This document shows, one piece after another, positions 1 through 8,890 of a DNA stretch of 64,000 nt; position 1 is the first letter of the stretch, and each line of letters begins with the position of its first letter. Origin of the DNA: Actinoplanes nipponensis (GTDB taxonomy: Bacteria > Actinomycetota > Actinomycetes > Mycobacteriales > Micromonosporaceae); the NCBI RefSeq assembly GCF_016862275.1, contig NZ_BOMQ01000063.1, forward strand, positions 124,001-188,000, in the 5' to 3' direction. A program made the translations under genes and the position numbers. The notes beneath the pieces were generated by a model. That model was not told the origin of the DNA. It saw nothing but the letters and a program-made list of their open reading frames with translations, and did not search any database.

Positions 1-1554
1 ACAAATGCTGATGAGCGCCGCGTAAGGCACACGTATCCCGGTGAGCAACTCCTTCAGGAGGACGATAGGAATCATTACGGCCAGGAGTGAAACGCCGACA
101 ACGGATACGCGCTCGGTCCAGACAACCCGCAAGGTTGTCAGGTTCCACAGCGGCTGGATGTACCGCTGGTTGTTAGCGTAGTTCCGGTTCACATGGTTTG
201 CGGTCGTGGCGTAGACGAGCCCGGACGAAATGGCGGATATTAATAGCGCAACCAGGCTCACGCGGCCCGACACCGCCAACACCACGAACTGGGTCAATCC
301 CCAGACCAGAATCGTGAGACGCAGACCGCGTTGCAACAGCCGCAATGGGCTGCCCATCATCGTGTCCGGATCAGAGTCCGGGATCTGCCCCGCCCACGCG
401 GAAGGCAATCGGTCGACGGTCAGCGACGCAGCATCATTGGCGGTGAGCCACCAGGCTAGCCATTCCAGCCACCGCCGAGCGTCAGCTGCTGGGTACCGCG
501 TCTGCCGACCGCGTCGAGCCAGCAGTTCGTCGACGTACGTGTTCAGTACATGGTCACGCCGCTGCCGCGCCGATCCTCTTCTCACCAGCTGCACATTGGG
601 ATTGCTCGCCGAAACCCGCGCCACAATGCTGAGCATCAGGGGAGTGCGTACCATGTCCCACCAGGCCCGATCAGTGCTGGGCACCGAGGCGACAGCGGTA
701 GCCGCCGGCCGCTGGAGGTTGCGAAGGTACTCGAGCGCTTGTTCTTGGGTCGGCGCGAGGACCTCAACCGCGGCGGTAACGGTGAGCGGTGTCCGCAACG
801 CCTGATACTGCTTGGTGCGGCAACCGACGGCGATCCGTGCAAGGTGAGCCGTTTGAAACATCCCCATCGCGGCGACGACCTGGCGACGTCTTAATCCGCT
901 GATCTCGTCCAACCCGTCGATCACGATGACCAGCCGGCTGCTATCCAGGCAAGCGCGGACGGTTTCTTTGTCAATTTTGTAATTGACGGCGGCCTGGGTG
1001 ACCACCCAGTCGTCGAACGCGCCGTGACGGCTGTCCCACGACTCCAAGCCCAGGTACACGGCAAGGTCAGGGTCGTCGTCCTGCTCGGCTTGCAAGCACA
1101 AGGTTGCACACAACTGCATCAGCATGACGGTTTTGCCGACACCGCCATCCCCGACAACCAGCAACGACTCTCCGCAGAGTCGGAATAGCGCGCTGACGTC
1201 GGCCGGGCCCGGGTCCGCTGGGCTACCCTGTGCCAGATCAGAGCGGCCAGCCAGCTTCACGGGGATGACCGGAACGTTATCTACAGCCCGACCCAGCTTG
1301 TTCGACAGCACGGCGTTAACACGACGAGCCGCGATACGTCGGGCTCTGGCGTCACGTCCGCCGGCGTCTCGTTTGATCTGCAGGCCACCGGCGGCCACCA
1401 TCAGAACAGCCAGAGGAATGAGCGCCCAGATCGCCCACCTGCCGAGCCAAGAAGGCAACATATCGCTGGCCAGATTGGTCGCGAGCCCGAACGCTGCAGT
1501 CGGCAAAGCCAATAGCAGGAGGGGCCACAGGGCAGGCAGCCTCGACAGACGCAT
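1..1554 (-). CDS. Membrane NACHT-domain NTPase, 3' end cut by window edge
   Basis: The frame is open without a stop from the ATG at 1554 to the window edge (518 codons seen). Two hydrophobic segments lie at about residues 6-26 and 43-60. The NACHT P-loop GDGGVGKT is at residues 135-142 and the Walker B-type LVIVIDGLDEI at 208-218. At least three more hydrophobic segments lie after about residue 415. NACHT proteins are STAND NTPases that oligomerise after sensing a ligand, and several bacterial ones are anti-phage. That role is inference here, because the C-terminal sensor is outside the window. A GGAAGG Shine-Dalgarno lies about 7 nt before the ATG. The start overlaps the stop of a short upstream frame (TGATG). 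The gene is less GC-biased than its neighbours to the right, which suggests acquisition by transfer. Confidence 0.85.
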   Translation of the reverse strand, partial: MRLSRLPALWPLLLLALPTAAFGLATNLASDMLPSWLGRWAIWALIPLAVLMVAAGGLQIKRDAGGRDARARRIAARRVNAVLSNKLGRAVDNVPVIPVKLAGRSDLAQGSPADPGPADVSALFRLCGESLLVVGDGGVGKTVMLMQLCATLCLQAEQDDDPDLAVYLGLESWDSRHGAFDDWVVTQAAVNYKIDKETVRACLDSSRLVIVIDGLDEISGLRRRQVVAAMGMFQTAHLARIAVGCRTKQYQALRTPLTVTAAVEVLAPTQEQALEYLRNLQRPAATAVASVPSTDRAWWDMVRTPLMLSIVARVSASNPNVQLVRRGSARQRRDHVLNTYVDELLARRGRQTRYPAADARRWLEWLAWWLTANDAASLTVDRLPSAWAGQIPDSDPDTMMGSPLRLLQRGLRLTILVWGLTQFVVLAVSGRVSLVALLISAISSGLVYATTANHVNRNYANNQRYIQPLWNLTTLRVVWTERVSVVGVSLLAVMIPIVLLKELLTGIRVPYAALISIC

Positions 1555-2248
1555 CAATGCCCTTCCTGGAAGTCCTTCTTGAGTGCCTCGATGAAGTCCG
1601 GCCCGCGACCATCACGCGCTGGCCCGCACCACTCTTAAGGGCCCATGGGAACGCAATCGCACAGATATTCTGATCAGTCGGAAACGTTTCCGGCTACCGG
1701 TGCGCCTAAACGCGGGCAACATGGAGCTGGAAGCGACCCAACGCACGGCGCCAGCCTTGCCGTTGGCCGTAAAGATCAGTCCTTAGCTGCGCAGGTGCCA
1801 TCTCCAAGTGGCCAGTGCTTGTCAGCAATTGTCAATATGGTGACGGTTTCCCACGGGGGTAAATGGGGGGGTAACGGGGCACTCCATCAGTCGCGCCGCC
1901 CCCGTGATCCGGGGACGGTGCGCCGACAGTCCCGCCCTGGGCAGTGACACGACAACTGTAGGCGCGCGAGCGGGTCAGCGCACCCATGTGGCGATGACGC
2001 AGCAGCGCCCGCATCAACACCCAACCGTTCGATGCCGCACAACGCGACCGTTGCTGGAAGGCGCTGCCCGGATCGTCGAAGTTCGGATCCTCCCGGGAGG
2101 AAAAGGCAGTGCAGCTCAGACTGGGAGACCGCAGCAACTTCGCGCCAGCATCCGGACCAAATCCTCGCCCAATTGAATCATCACGAACACGAATATATAA
2201 GCGAAGACAGCGTTCACCAAACCTAAGCGTTGTCGTGTACCAGTCACG
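1555..2248. other. Intergenic stretch, no intact gene
   Basis: No convincing coding frame is present. The only peptide-like signal is a 26-codon minus-strand frame (about 1551-1634) that ends in the TGATG overlap with the NACHT start but has no start codon of its own. The base composition is more mixed than in the core genome to the right. Confidence 0.5.
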
Positions 2249-3191
2249 GTGACCGCTGAACTCGAACTATGGCCCGTTCGGCCGAGCCCAAACGTGGCAT
2301 CTCTCGAGCGCAGGGCGTCTGCACGGGTTGAACGTGGATTGCCACCGATGGCACCTCGTGCCGCATCACTACGAGCAGCGAATGTCGAGGTGTCCGGACG
2401 CGGTGGTCCAGCCGTCCGGCGCCAATGCGGGCCGCGGTATGCCGGCGGCAGCTCCGGTGCTGCTCCAGCCGCGAATCTCAATGCGGCGGATCGATGACGC
2501 CGATGCGGCGACGGTGCCGTGTCAGCAGTGTCGCGGCGAACGCAAGGTCGCGTATGCCAGCGGACGCCGTCTGCGCGATGGCAGGCAGGCTCAAGGTGAT
2601 GACCATGAGGAGAATGCCGGCAGGCAGCCGCCCTCCACCATCGGTCAAGCCGTCGACCGGGTCACCGCGGCGCCGCCACCGGTGCTCCACCGGCTGAACA
2701 CCCACCTGGCAGGCCCGACCGGTCCACCGACGTTCAGCCACGGCGAATGGCATCAGAACCGCGAACCGAGCCCCGTTCGCACCTACGCCCGACCGGACCG
2801 GCACCCCCGAGGGCTGGTCCGGCACAAAGCCCGCCCACCCGCCGTGCACGACGTCACCACCGCCGCCGCCCTGACCATGGACCTGCGCGACTACGACTTC
2901 TACCTGTTCACCGACGACCACGACGGGCACGACCGAGTCGCCCACCGCGCAGGACCCACCGGCTACCACCTGGCCACTCTCAAGGCGACGACCCTCATCG
3001 ACCACGCCCCGAACTCGCCCGTCGAAGCCGACGGCGACCCCGTACCGTCCGTCACGCTGCCCGAAGCCATCCGCCACCTGGACACCAGCGGCCGCGCGTT
3101 CCTCATCTTCGCCGGCGCCGCCACCACACGTGCAGAAATCTTGTACCGCCGCTACGACGGCCAACTCGGCCACGTCACACCCATCTGGTGA
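2249..3191 (+). pseudogene. Frameshifted S30AE (HPF/RaiA-type) ribosome-hibernation protein
   Basis: The intact 3' part (about 2700-3191) encodes the tandem C-terminal domain typical of actinobacterial long hibernation factors. One repeat contains MDLRDYDFYLFTDDHDG, and a second ends in AEILYRRYDGQLGHVTPIW, close to the usual VxYRRxDGxxGLIxP signature. The N-terminal domain is recognisable only by joining two frames: GTG 2249 gives MTAELEL and later ANVEVSGR, then around 2385-2400 the similarity moves by one frame to MPAAAPVLLQPRISMRR. An extra stretch of about 75 codons with no counterpart follows. The family binds the ribosome and dimerises 70S particles in dormancy. I read this as a decayed copy in an accessory patch. 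The alternative is a short intact protein translated only from an internal start. Confidence 0.6.
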
Positions 3192-3336
3192 CGCGGCGCC
3201 CATCTACAGGGATCCCTGGCCACGCGCGCATCCACGCCTTTATCGGAGTGACCCTGCCCTGACCAATGCTTCGCAAAGCGACCGGATTTGATTCCACTAG
3301 GTCCGGACCTGAGGGGTTTTCGGGGGGGGGCTCAAA

Positions 3337-3352
3337 TCTTCTTCGAAGAAGA
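3337..3352. repeat. Perfect 16-bp palindrome (TCTTCTTCGAAGAAGA)
   Basis: A perfect self-complementary 16-mer lies 45 bp beyond the tRNA-Thr 3' end. It is A/T-rich against a GC-rich background. It could be a protein-binding site or the distal half of the tRNA terminator. No function is known. Confidence 0.6.
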
Positions 3353-3358
3353 ACGATG

Positions 3359-3386
3359 CCCTGACCTGCGTTTCCGCTGGTCAGGG
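3359..3386 (-). terminator. Hairpin downstream of tRNA-Thr
   Basis: CCCTGACC and GGTCAGGG form a perfect 8-bp stem around a 12-nt loop, 11 nt past the tRNA 3' end in the direction of tRNA transcription. No long U-tract follows, which is usual for actinobacterial terminators. Confidence 0.5.
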
Positions 3387-3396
3387 CATCCATCTG

Positions 3397-3470
3397 AGCC
3401 GCCTGACGGAATCGAACCGTCGACCTACGCATTACGAGTGCGTCGCTCTAGCCGACTGAGCTAAGGCGGC
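3397..3470 (-). tRNA. tRNA-Thr (anticodon CGU)
   Basis: A full cloverleaf can be drawn on the minus strand. The acceptor stem is GCCGCCT/AGGCGGC, the D stem GCTC/GAGC, the anticodon stem ACGCA/TGCGT with loop CTCGTAA (anticodon CGT, codon ACG), and the T stem GACGG/CCGTC. The discriminator is U and no CCA is encoded. The 3' end faces the accessory patch at 1-3.3 kb, the usual orientation for elements that integrate at tRNA genes. No integrase or repeated att sequence is visible in the window. Confidence 0.95.
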
Positions 3471-3564
3471 AACGATCGTTGAGTCTACTGCATCGGCCGT
3501 CGCGCTCCGGAACGACCCCGCCCAGGCGCGCCGGAACCGGACGGCCGGTGTCATACCCCCGGGC

Positions 3565-3570
3565 TAGTCT
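3565..3570 (+). promoter_or_regulatory. -10 element TAGTCT of a leaderless gene
   Basis: TAGTCT lies 7 nt before the GTG at 3578. This is the spacing expected when transcription starts at the start codon itself, and it supports that start. Confidence 0.5.
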
Positions 3571-3577
3571 GCCTCTC

Positions 3578-5662
3578 GTGACCGATCAACAGCCGCCCCG
3601 GCGGCACCGCCGGCGATCCGCCGAGGCCGAGCCCTCGGTGGCGCGGCGGCCGGTGAGCATGGAGCCGCAGCAGCTCGGGTTCACCCCGCAGCGGCCGGTC
3701 GGCTGGCTGGCGCCGCTGCTGCTGCTCAACACCGGCCTGCGCACGCTGTTCGCGATTCTCTTCGGCGCGTATCTCGACAAGCGGGAGCTGCAGAATGCGC
3801 TCTCCGGCGACTCGTTCCAGCAGCCCGGCACCGACGGCGAGCTGTGGCTGGACTACGTCGCCGACCTGGGCGACGGGTTCCACGCGACCTACTCGGTGGC
3901 GTACCTGCTGGCGCAGCCGCAGCTCGAGGTGGGCGGCCGGGTCCTGCCCCGCGGCCAGGTGCTGCTCATGGGCGGCGACCAGGTCTATCCGGTCGCCAAC
4001 GGCGACAGCTACGAAAACCGCACCAAAGGGCCGTACCGCGCGGCCCTGCCCCAGCCGCCGGCCACCGGGCCGCGGCCCACGCTCTTCGCCCTGCCGGGCA
4101 ACCACGACTGGTACGACGGCCTGACAGCCTTCCTCCGCCTCTTCGCCCGCCGCAAGGACGGGCACATCGGCGGCTGGCGCACCCAGCAGCGCCGTTCGTA
4201 CTTCGCGGTGGAGCTGCCGGCCAACTGGTGGCTGTTCGGGATCGACGAGCAGTTCGGCGCGTACATCGACGACCCCCAGCTGCTGTATTTCGAGAAGGCC
4301 GCCCGCAACCTCGGCCCCGACGACCGGGTCATCCTGATGACGCCCTCGCCGACCTGGGTCAAGGCGGCGAAGAAGCCCGAGGCGTACGACGCGGTCGACT
4401 ACTTCATCCGCACCATCCTCGCGCCCACCGGCGCCCACGTCCGGCTGCTCGTCTCGGGCGACATGCACCACTACGCGCGTTACACGGGCGAGGACCGCGA
4501 CCTGATCACCTGCGGCGGCGGCGGCGCCTACCTGCTCGCCACCCACCAGCTGCCCGAGACCCTCACGGTGCCGCCGAAGGAGACGCTGACCCGCAGCGCC
4601 AGCCGCAGCCGCGACTACTCGCTGGTGTCCCGCTTCCCCAGCGCCGCGCAGTCCCGGCGGATGAGCTGGGGAGTCTTCGGCAAGCTGCCGGCCCGCAACA
4701 CCGGCTTCGCGACGATGCTCGGCATCGTGCACACGCTGACCATGCTGGCGATGGCGGGCGCGGCCGGGCAGAGCGGCACCATCCAGCGGCTGTTCAGCAT
4801 CCCGCTGGTGCTCATGCTGGTGCTGATCATGACCGGGGCGGTGCTGTTCGCGCAGCCGCCGGGGGCCAGCTCCGACAAGCACGCCCGGCACTGGATACTC
4901 GGCCTGGCCCACGGCTTCGCCCAGATCGCGCTGGCGGCGGGCGGCACGTGGGTGTGGCTGCAACTCCCGTTCCGCGACTGGGCCTGGCCCGGCCCGCTGG
5001 CGGTGGCCGCGGTGCTGTACGGGCCACTGATCGCGTATCTGGCCGCCCAGCTGGTCGCGCTTTATCTGCTGATCGCGAGCTTTTTCGACGTCAACGTCAA
5101 CGAGCTGTTCGCGGGCCAGGGCATCGAGGACGCCAAAAGCTTCCTCCGCCTGCATATCGCCGCGGACGGCACCCTGACCGTGCACCCGATCGGCATCGAC
5201 AAGATCTGCCGCAAGTGGGTGGCCGACCCGCACGGGCCGCCGGACAGCCCGTGGCTGCGGCCCGACGAACCCCTGCGGACCCACCTGATCGAGCCGCCCA
5301 TCATCGTCGACGGTCCGGCCGAGGCGGCACCAGCACCAGCACCGACGCCGGCGACATCCGGCACGGCTACGCCCGGCACCGCGACGCCCGGGACAGCGAC
5401 GCCCGGGACAGCGACATCCGGGGCGGCGACATCCGGGGCGGCGACGCCCGGGACAGCGACGCCCGGGACAGCGACATCCGGGGCGGCGACGCCCGGCACC
5501 GCGACGCCCGGCACCGCGACGCCCGGCACCGCGACGCCCGGGACAGCGACGCCCGGGACAGCGACATCCGGCACGGCGACGCCCGGCACCGCGACGCCCG
5601 GCACCGCGACGCCCGGGACAGCGACATCCGGCACGGCGACGCCCGGCACGGCGGCGCCGTAG
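3578..5662 (+). CDS. Membrane-anchored metallophosphoesterase with pentapeptide-repeat tail
   Basis: This 694-aa protein is a calcineurin-like phosphoesterase. Metal-binding motifs are GGDQVYP (residues 132-138), GNHD (174-177) and SGDMHH (293-298). Four or five hydrophobic segments follow between about residues 380 and 510, so the enzyme is probably held at the membrane. The last 100 residues are 20 consecutive units of GTATP, GTATS or GAAT(P/S), a flexible Thr/Pro linker with nothing after it. An upstream in-frame ATG at 3479 overlaps the tRNA region; the GTG at 3578 with its -10 is better supported. The substrate is unknown. It is followed by convergent ricT. Confidence 0.85.
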   Translation: MTDQQPPRRHRRRSAEAEPSVARRPVSMEPQQLGFTPQRPVGWLAPLLLLNTGLRTLFAILFGAYLDKRELQNALSGDSFQQPGTDGELWLDYVADLGDGFHATYSVAYLLAQPQLEVGGRVLPRGQVLLMGGDQVYPVANGDSYENRTKGPYRAALPQPPATGPRPTLFALPGNHDWYDGLTAFLRLFARRKDGHIGGWRTQQRRSYFAVELPANWWLFGIDEQFGAYIDDPQLLYFEKAARNLGPDDRVILMTPSPTWVKAAKKPEAYDAVDYFIRTILAPTGAHVRLLVSGDMHHYARYTGEDRDLITCGGGGAYLLATHQLPETLTVPPKETLTRSASRSRDYSLVSRFPSAAQSRRMSWGVFGKLPARNTGFATMLGIVHTLTMLAMAGAAGQSGTIQRLFSIPLVLMLVLIMTGAVLFAQPPGASSDKHARHWILGLAHGFAQIALAAGGTWVWLQLPFRDWAWPGPLAVAAVLYGPLIAYLAAQLVALYLLIASFFDVNVNELFAGQGIEDAKSFLRLHIAADGTLTVHPIGIDKICRKWVADPHGPPDSPWLRPDEPLRTHLIEPPIIVDGPAEAAPAPAPTPATSGTATPGTATPGTATPGTATSGAATSGAATPGTATPGTATSGAATPGTATPGTATPGTATPGTATPGTATSGTATPGTATPGTATPGTATSGTATPGTAAP
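5360..5659 (+). repeat. 20 x 15-bp tandem repeat inside the metallophosphoesterase gene
   Basis: The array is exactly 300 bp of 15-bp units (GGCACCGCGACGCCC and close variants). It ends one codon before the TAG. The unit length is a multiple of three, so copy number can change without a frameshift. It also creates long false frames in all other readings. Confidence 0.9.
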
Positions 5663-5801
5663 GGCGGTGGCTCCTGCGCGGCATCGGCCGGAGGCGCGGA
5701 CGGCGTCGGCTCCCGGCGCGGCCGGCCTCGCTCCTGGTCGACCTGCGGATCACCGCGGCCGGCGAGCCGACCGCGAGCCGGAACGCCAGGTCACGTATCG
5801 G

Positions 5802-6638
5802 TCAGGAGTACTGCTCGTCGTGGGCCTGGCGGGGTCCGCAGACCGACGCACGGCTGCACGAGCAGCGCGACCCGTCCGCGTCCATCCGCACCACCACCGC
5901 ATCCTTCGGCACGCTGTGGGCCACGACCCTGCCGTCCCCCTCCGGGGTGGTCACCCGGGAGCCCACGGCCGGCGCCGACGCCTGAAACTTCTGATACAGC
6001 GGATGTTCGTATTTGAGGCAACACATGAGCCGCCCGCACGCGCCCGAGATGCGGAGCGGGTTCAGGGGGAGGTCCTGGTCCTTCGCCATCCGGATGGTCA
6101 CCGGCTCGAAGTCCGTCAGGAACGTCGCGCAGCACAGGTCGCGGCCGCAGGAGCCGATGCCGCCCTGCACCCGGGCCGAGTCACGGGCCGACAACTGGCG
6201 CAATTCCACCCGGCAGTGCAGGGTCGCGCCCAGATCGCGGACCAGGGACCGGAAGTCCACGCGGTGCGGGGCCGTGAAGTAGATCGTGGTGCGGGCGCCA
6301 CCCGTGCCGCCCTGCTCCAGGACGTGGTCCACGGCCACGACCTTCATCGGCAGCTCGTGCGCCTTGATCAGTTTCTTGGCCGCGACCTTGGCCTCGGCCT
6401 TACGTTTGCGCAGCAGCTCGTCGCGGCGCAGGTCGCGGTCGTCCGCGAGGCCGGCGACCTTGGGGAAGCCGTCCGTGTCCTCGCTGACCCACTGCGCCGC
6501 CCAGACGCACTCCGCCACCTCGGGCCCGTCGTCGGTCGGGACCAGCACCCGGTCGCCCACCTGGGGTGAGAACTCGCCCGGGTCGAGGTAGTAGAGACGG
6601 CCGTACCGGTTGAAGCTGACCGCGCACAGCATGCCCAT
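5802..6638 (-). CDS. ricT: PSP1/RicT-family protein
   Basis: This 278-aa protein of the RicT (YaaT) family carries the two cysteine motifs GSCGRDLCC and ISGACGRLMCC. In Bacillus RicT these contribute to an iron-sulfur complex that affects RNA processing; its role in actinobacteria is not settled. In Bacillus yaaT sits between holB and other replication genes, and here holB and tmk lie 4 kb further on the same strand. The C-terminus has an unusual Cys pair (SRCSCSRASVC). The start ATG at 6638 is preceded by TAGGGT at 6 nt, so the mRNA is probably leaderless. Confidence 0.85.
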   Translation of the reverse strand: MGMLCAVSFNRYGRLYYLDPGEFSPQVGDRVLVPTDDGPEVAECVWAAQWVSEDTDGFPKVAGLADDRDLRRDELLRKRKAEAKVAAKKLIKAHELPMKVVAVDHVLEQGGTGGARTTIYFTAPHRVDFRSLVRDLGATLHCRVELRQLSARDSARVQGGIGSCGRDLCCATFLTDFEPVTIRMAKDQDLPLNPLRISGACGRLMCCLKYEHPLYQKFQASAPAVGSRVTTPEGDGRVVAHSVPKDAVVVRMDADGSRCSCSRASVCGPRQAHDEQYS

Positions 6639-6778
6639 GAAGACACCCTACGGCGACGGACCGGCGGTGCGAAACCGCGCAGAACCACATAGATCAGCGC
6701 AACCCCCGGGCATCGACCCTCGTTGGGCCATGCCGTAGACGCCGCTCGCTGCGGTGATCCTTGGGGGAGGACCTTTTC

Positions 6779-8890
6779 ATGATGCCCGCCGTGTCAGCCC
6801 GGGTTGATCTTGTTACACCCGCCGAGCCCGACCAGGGCGTGCCCGGCACCACCCGGGCCCGGATGAAGGCCGCCGCGCTCGGCGTGGTCGGGGCCCTGCT
6901 CGTGCCGCTGCCCGCGGCCGCTGCCCCGGCGCCCTGCGAGCAAGCCCTCCGGTACGCCGCCCAGTCCGGCGCCCAGCTGATGCGGATCGGCACCCTCGAT
7001 CTGACCCCCGCCGGCCGCACCGGCCGGCCGGTCCGGGACGTCGGGATGGGCGACGTCAAGTCCGCCCTGGTCGCGCAATCGACGATCAACTCGGCCGCGC
7101 TGGGCCGGGTGCTGGACGGCGGACCGGCGGACCGGGGCGCGCCGGCCGAGGTGCTGCAGCAGACGGCCCCGCCGTCGCACGACCGGCCCGAGCGGCGCCG
7201 GCGCACGGCGGTCACGGCCGGGCCGTTCCGCCTGGGCGCGAGCGACCTGACCGTGCACGCCCGCTGGGACCCGCGAATGGCCTGCGGGGACCTGCCGGGC
7301 GAGGTGACCCGGGCGCAGGCGGAGCTGCGGCGGGCCGGGGTGCTCGAGAACGGGGGCGCGGCGCTGGTGCGCGTACCCGGAAAGATCTCCGGCCTGAGCA
7401 CGACGGCGATGGAGCGGCGCGGGCCGGCCGCCCGGACCGTCGCCGCGGCCTCCATGACCGGCGGCACGATCGAGGTGCTGGGCGGCGCGATCACGGTGAA
7501 AGTGCTGCGGCCGCCGTCGTTGCTGGCTTCGATGTCGGGTACGGACGGCGGTGAGGTTCGCTACAAGCCGGCGGTGATCGAGGTGTCCGGGGAAGGGCTG
7601 GAGAGCGCGCGGCTGGACACGGCGGGGGACGAGGTCGAGGTCCGGCTGGATGAGAACGGCGAGCCGGTGCCGGAGCAGGACGGCACGGGCCCGGGCGGGG
7701 CGGTGGCGGACCGAACGGCGCAGGACGGAGCGGCGCCGGGCAGCGTGGGTCCCGTGGGAGGGGCCGACGACGGGGACGGGCAGAACGGAGCGGCGCCGCG
7801 CGGCGCAACCACGGGCGGCGCGGCGAGGAGTGGCGCCAACACGGGCAGCGCAGCGACGCGCGGCGCGGCGACGGGCGACACGGCGACGGGCGGCGCGGTG
7901 AATAGCGGCGCGAACACAGGCGACGCGGCGAGGAGCGGCGCGGGCACGGGCCGCGCAGGGACAGGCGGGACTGTCCGGGACGGGGCGGCGACCAGCAGCG
8001 CGGGTGGGAATAACGCAGCCACCGGCAATACCGCGCCCCGCGACACTCGCTGGGAGGGCGCGAGCAAGACCGCCACGACTCCGCAGGGCGCAACGAACCG
8101 CAGCACAACGAGCGACAGCCCGGCACGGAGCGGCGGGACGGCAAGCGGCGGCACGGCAACCGGCGGCACGGCAACCGGGGGCACGGCGAAGGGAAGCCGC
8201 GCGCGGAACGATGCGCCCAAGGGCAGCGCGGCGACCCACGGCAAGGGAGGCACCGGCACGAGCCACGGCCCCGAGCACACCGGCCGAAGCGACGGAACCC
8301 CCGCCGACGAAGCAAGAACCGACAAAGACTCCAAGCCCGCCTCGTCCGACAAAGGTGACAGCCGCGGCCCGGCCGGGGACACCTCAGGATCGCCGTTCGC
8401 CGGCCTGCCGACCGTCGGCGCCCTCGCCCCGGCCGCACCACTGACGCCGCCGAGCCTCCCGGCCGTCCCGCCGCTCGCCGGCCGTACCACCGAAACCGCG
8501 CCGGCCGCCGGGCCCGGCACGACCGTCAGGATCGGGTTGGGCGATGTGCGCCAGGCCGTCTCCGGCCACGCCATCGCGGCGAAGGCCACCGCGGTGACCA
8601 TCGCGATCACCCGGGGAGCGGACCGCCGGGCGTACGGGGACGGCACAACCACTGCGACCGGCCTCGTCCTGGACCTCGACATGGGACTGCTCGAAGTGGC
8701 CGCCGTCGCTCCGGAGCCGGCCGGCGCGGTGTCCGGTGTGGCCGATGCCGACGCCGGTGCCCACGGCGGCGGTGGCGGCCTGCCGATCACCGGCCCACGG
8801 GTGGACCTGATGGCGTTGACCGGCGTGGCCCTGCTGATCGGCGGGGCGGCGGCCCTCATCTTCGGCCTGCGCGGTCGTCCGCGCCCCTGA
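6779..8890 (+). CDS. Sortase-anchored (LPITG) Gly/Ala/Thr-rich surface protein
   Basis: This is a 703-aa secreted protein. GGGGGAGGA lies 7 nt before the ATG at 6779. The n-region is long, with the hydrophobic signal core at about residues 29-47 (MKAAALGVVGALLVPLPAA); a second possible start is the ATG at 6863. A folded region of about 250 residues is followed by about 170 residues of disordered Gly/Ala/Thr/Arg repeats, then a second short folded domain. It ends with LPITG at residues 668-672, a transmembrane segment and the basic tail RGRPRP. These are the signals for sortase cleavage and covalent cell-wall attachment. The function of the displayed domains is unknown. No sortase gene is seen in the window. 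Confidence 0.75.
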   Translation: MMPAVSARVDLVTPAEPDQGVPGTTRARMKAAALGVVGALLVPLPAAAAPAPCEQALRYAAQSGAQLMRIGTLDLTPAGRTGRPVRDVGMGDVKSALVAQSTINSAALGRVLDGGPADRGAPAEVLQQTAPPSHDRPERRRRTAVTAGPFRLGASDLTVHARWDPRMACGDLPGEVTRAQAELRRAGVLENGGAALVRVPGKISGLSTTAMERRGPAARTVAAASMTGGTIEVLGGAITVKVLRPPSLLASMSGTDGGEVRYKPAVIEVSGEGLESARLDTAGDEVEVRLDENGEPVPEQDGTGPGGAVADRTAQDGAAPGSVGPVGGADDGDGQNGAAPRGATTGGAARSGANTGSAATRGAATGDTATGGAVNSGANTGDAARSGAGTGRAGTGGTVRDGAATSSAGGNNAATGNTAPRDTRWEGASKTATTPQGATNRSTTSDSPARSGGTASGGTATGGTATGGTAKGSRARNDAPKGSAATHGKGGTGTSHGPEHTGRSDGTPADEARTDKDSKPASSDKGDSRGPAGDTSGSPFAGLPTVGALAPAAPLTPPSLPAVPPLAGRTTETAPAAGPGTTVRIGLGDVRQAVSGHAIAAKATAVTIAITRGADRRAYGDGTTTATGLVLDLDMGLLEVAAVAPEPAGAVSGVADADAGAHGGGGGLPITGPRVDLMALTGVALLIGGAAALIFGLRGRPRP

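Noticed and set aside
2478..3203. Minus-strand 241-codon frame with a hydrophobic stretch (LPAGILLMVITLSLPAIAQ)
   Set aside because: It is antisense to the S30AE pseudogene, whose C-terminal domain is clear. The hydrophobic part falls in the unexplained insert and may be a fragment, but no start or second domain supports a gene.
3551..5284. 577-codon minus-strand frame
   Set aside because: Antisense shadow of the metallophosphoesterase, made long by G/C-rich third positions.
5062..5649. Repetitive minus-strand ORFs (PGVAV / CRASP repeats)
   Set aside because: They are alternative readings of the 15-bp repeat, whose length is a multiple of three.
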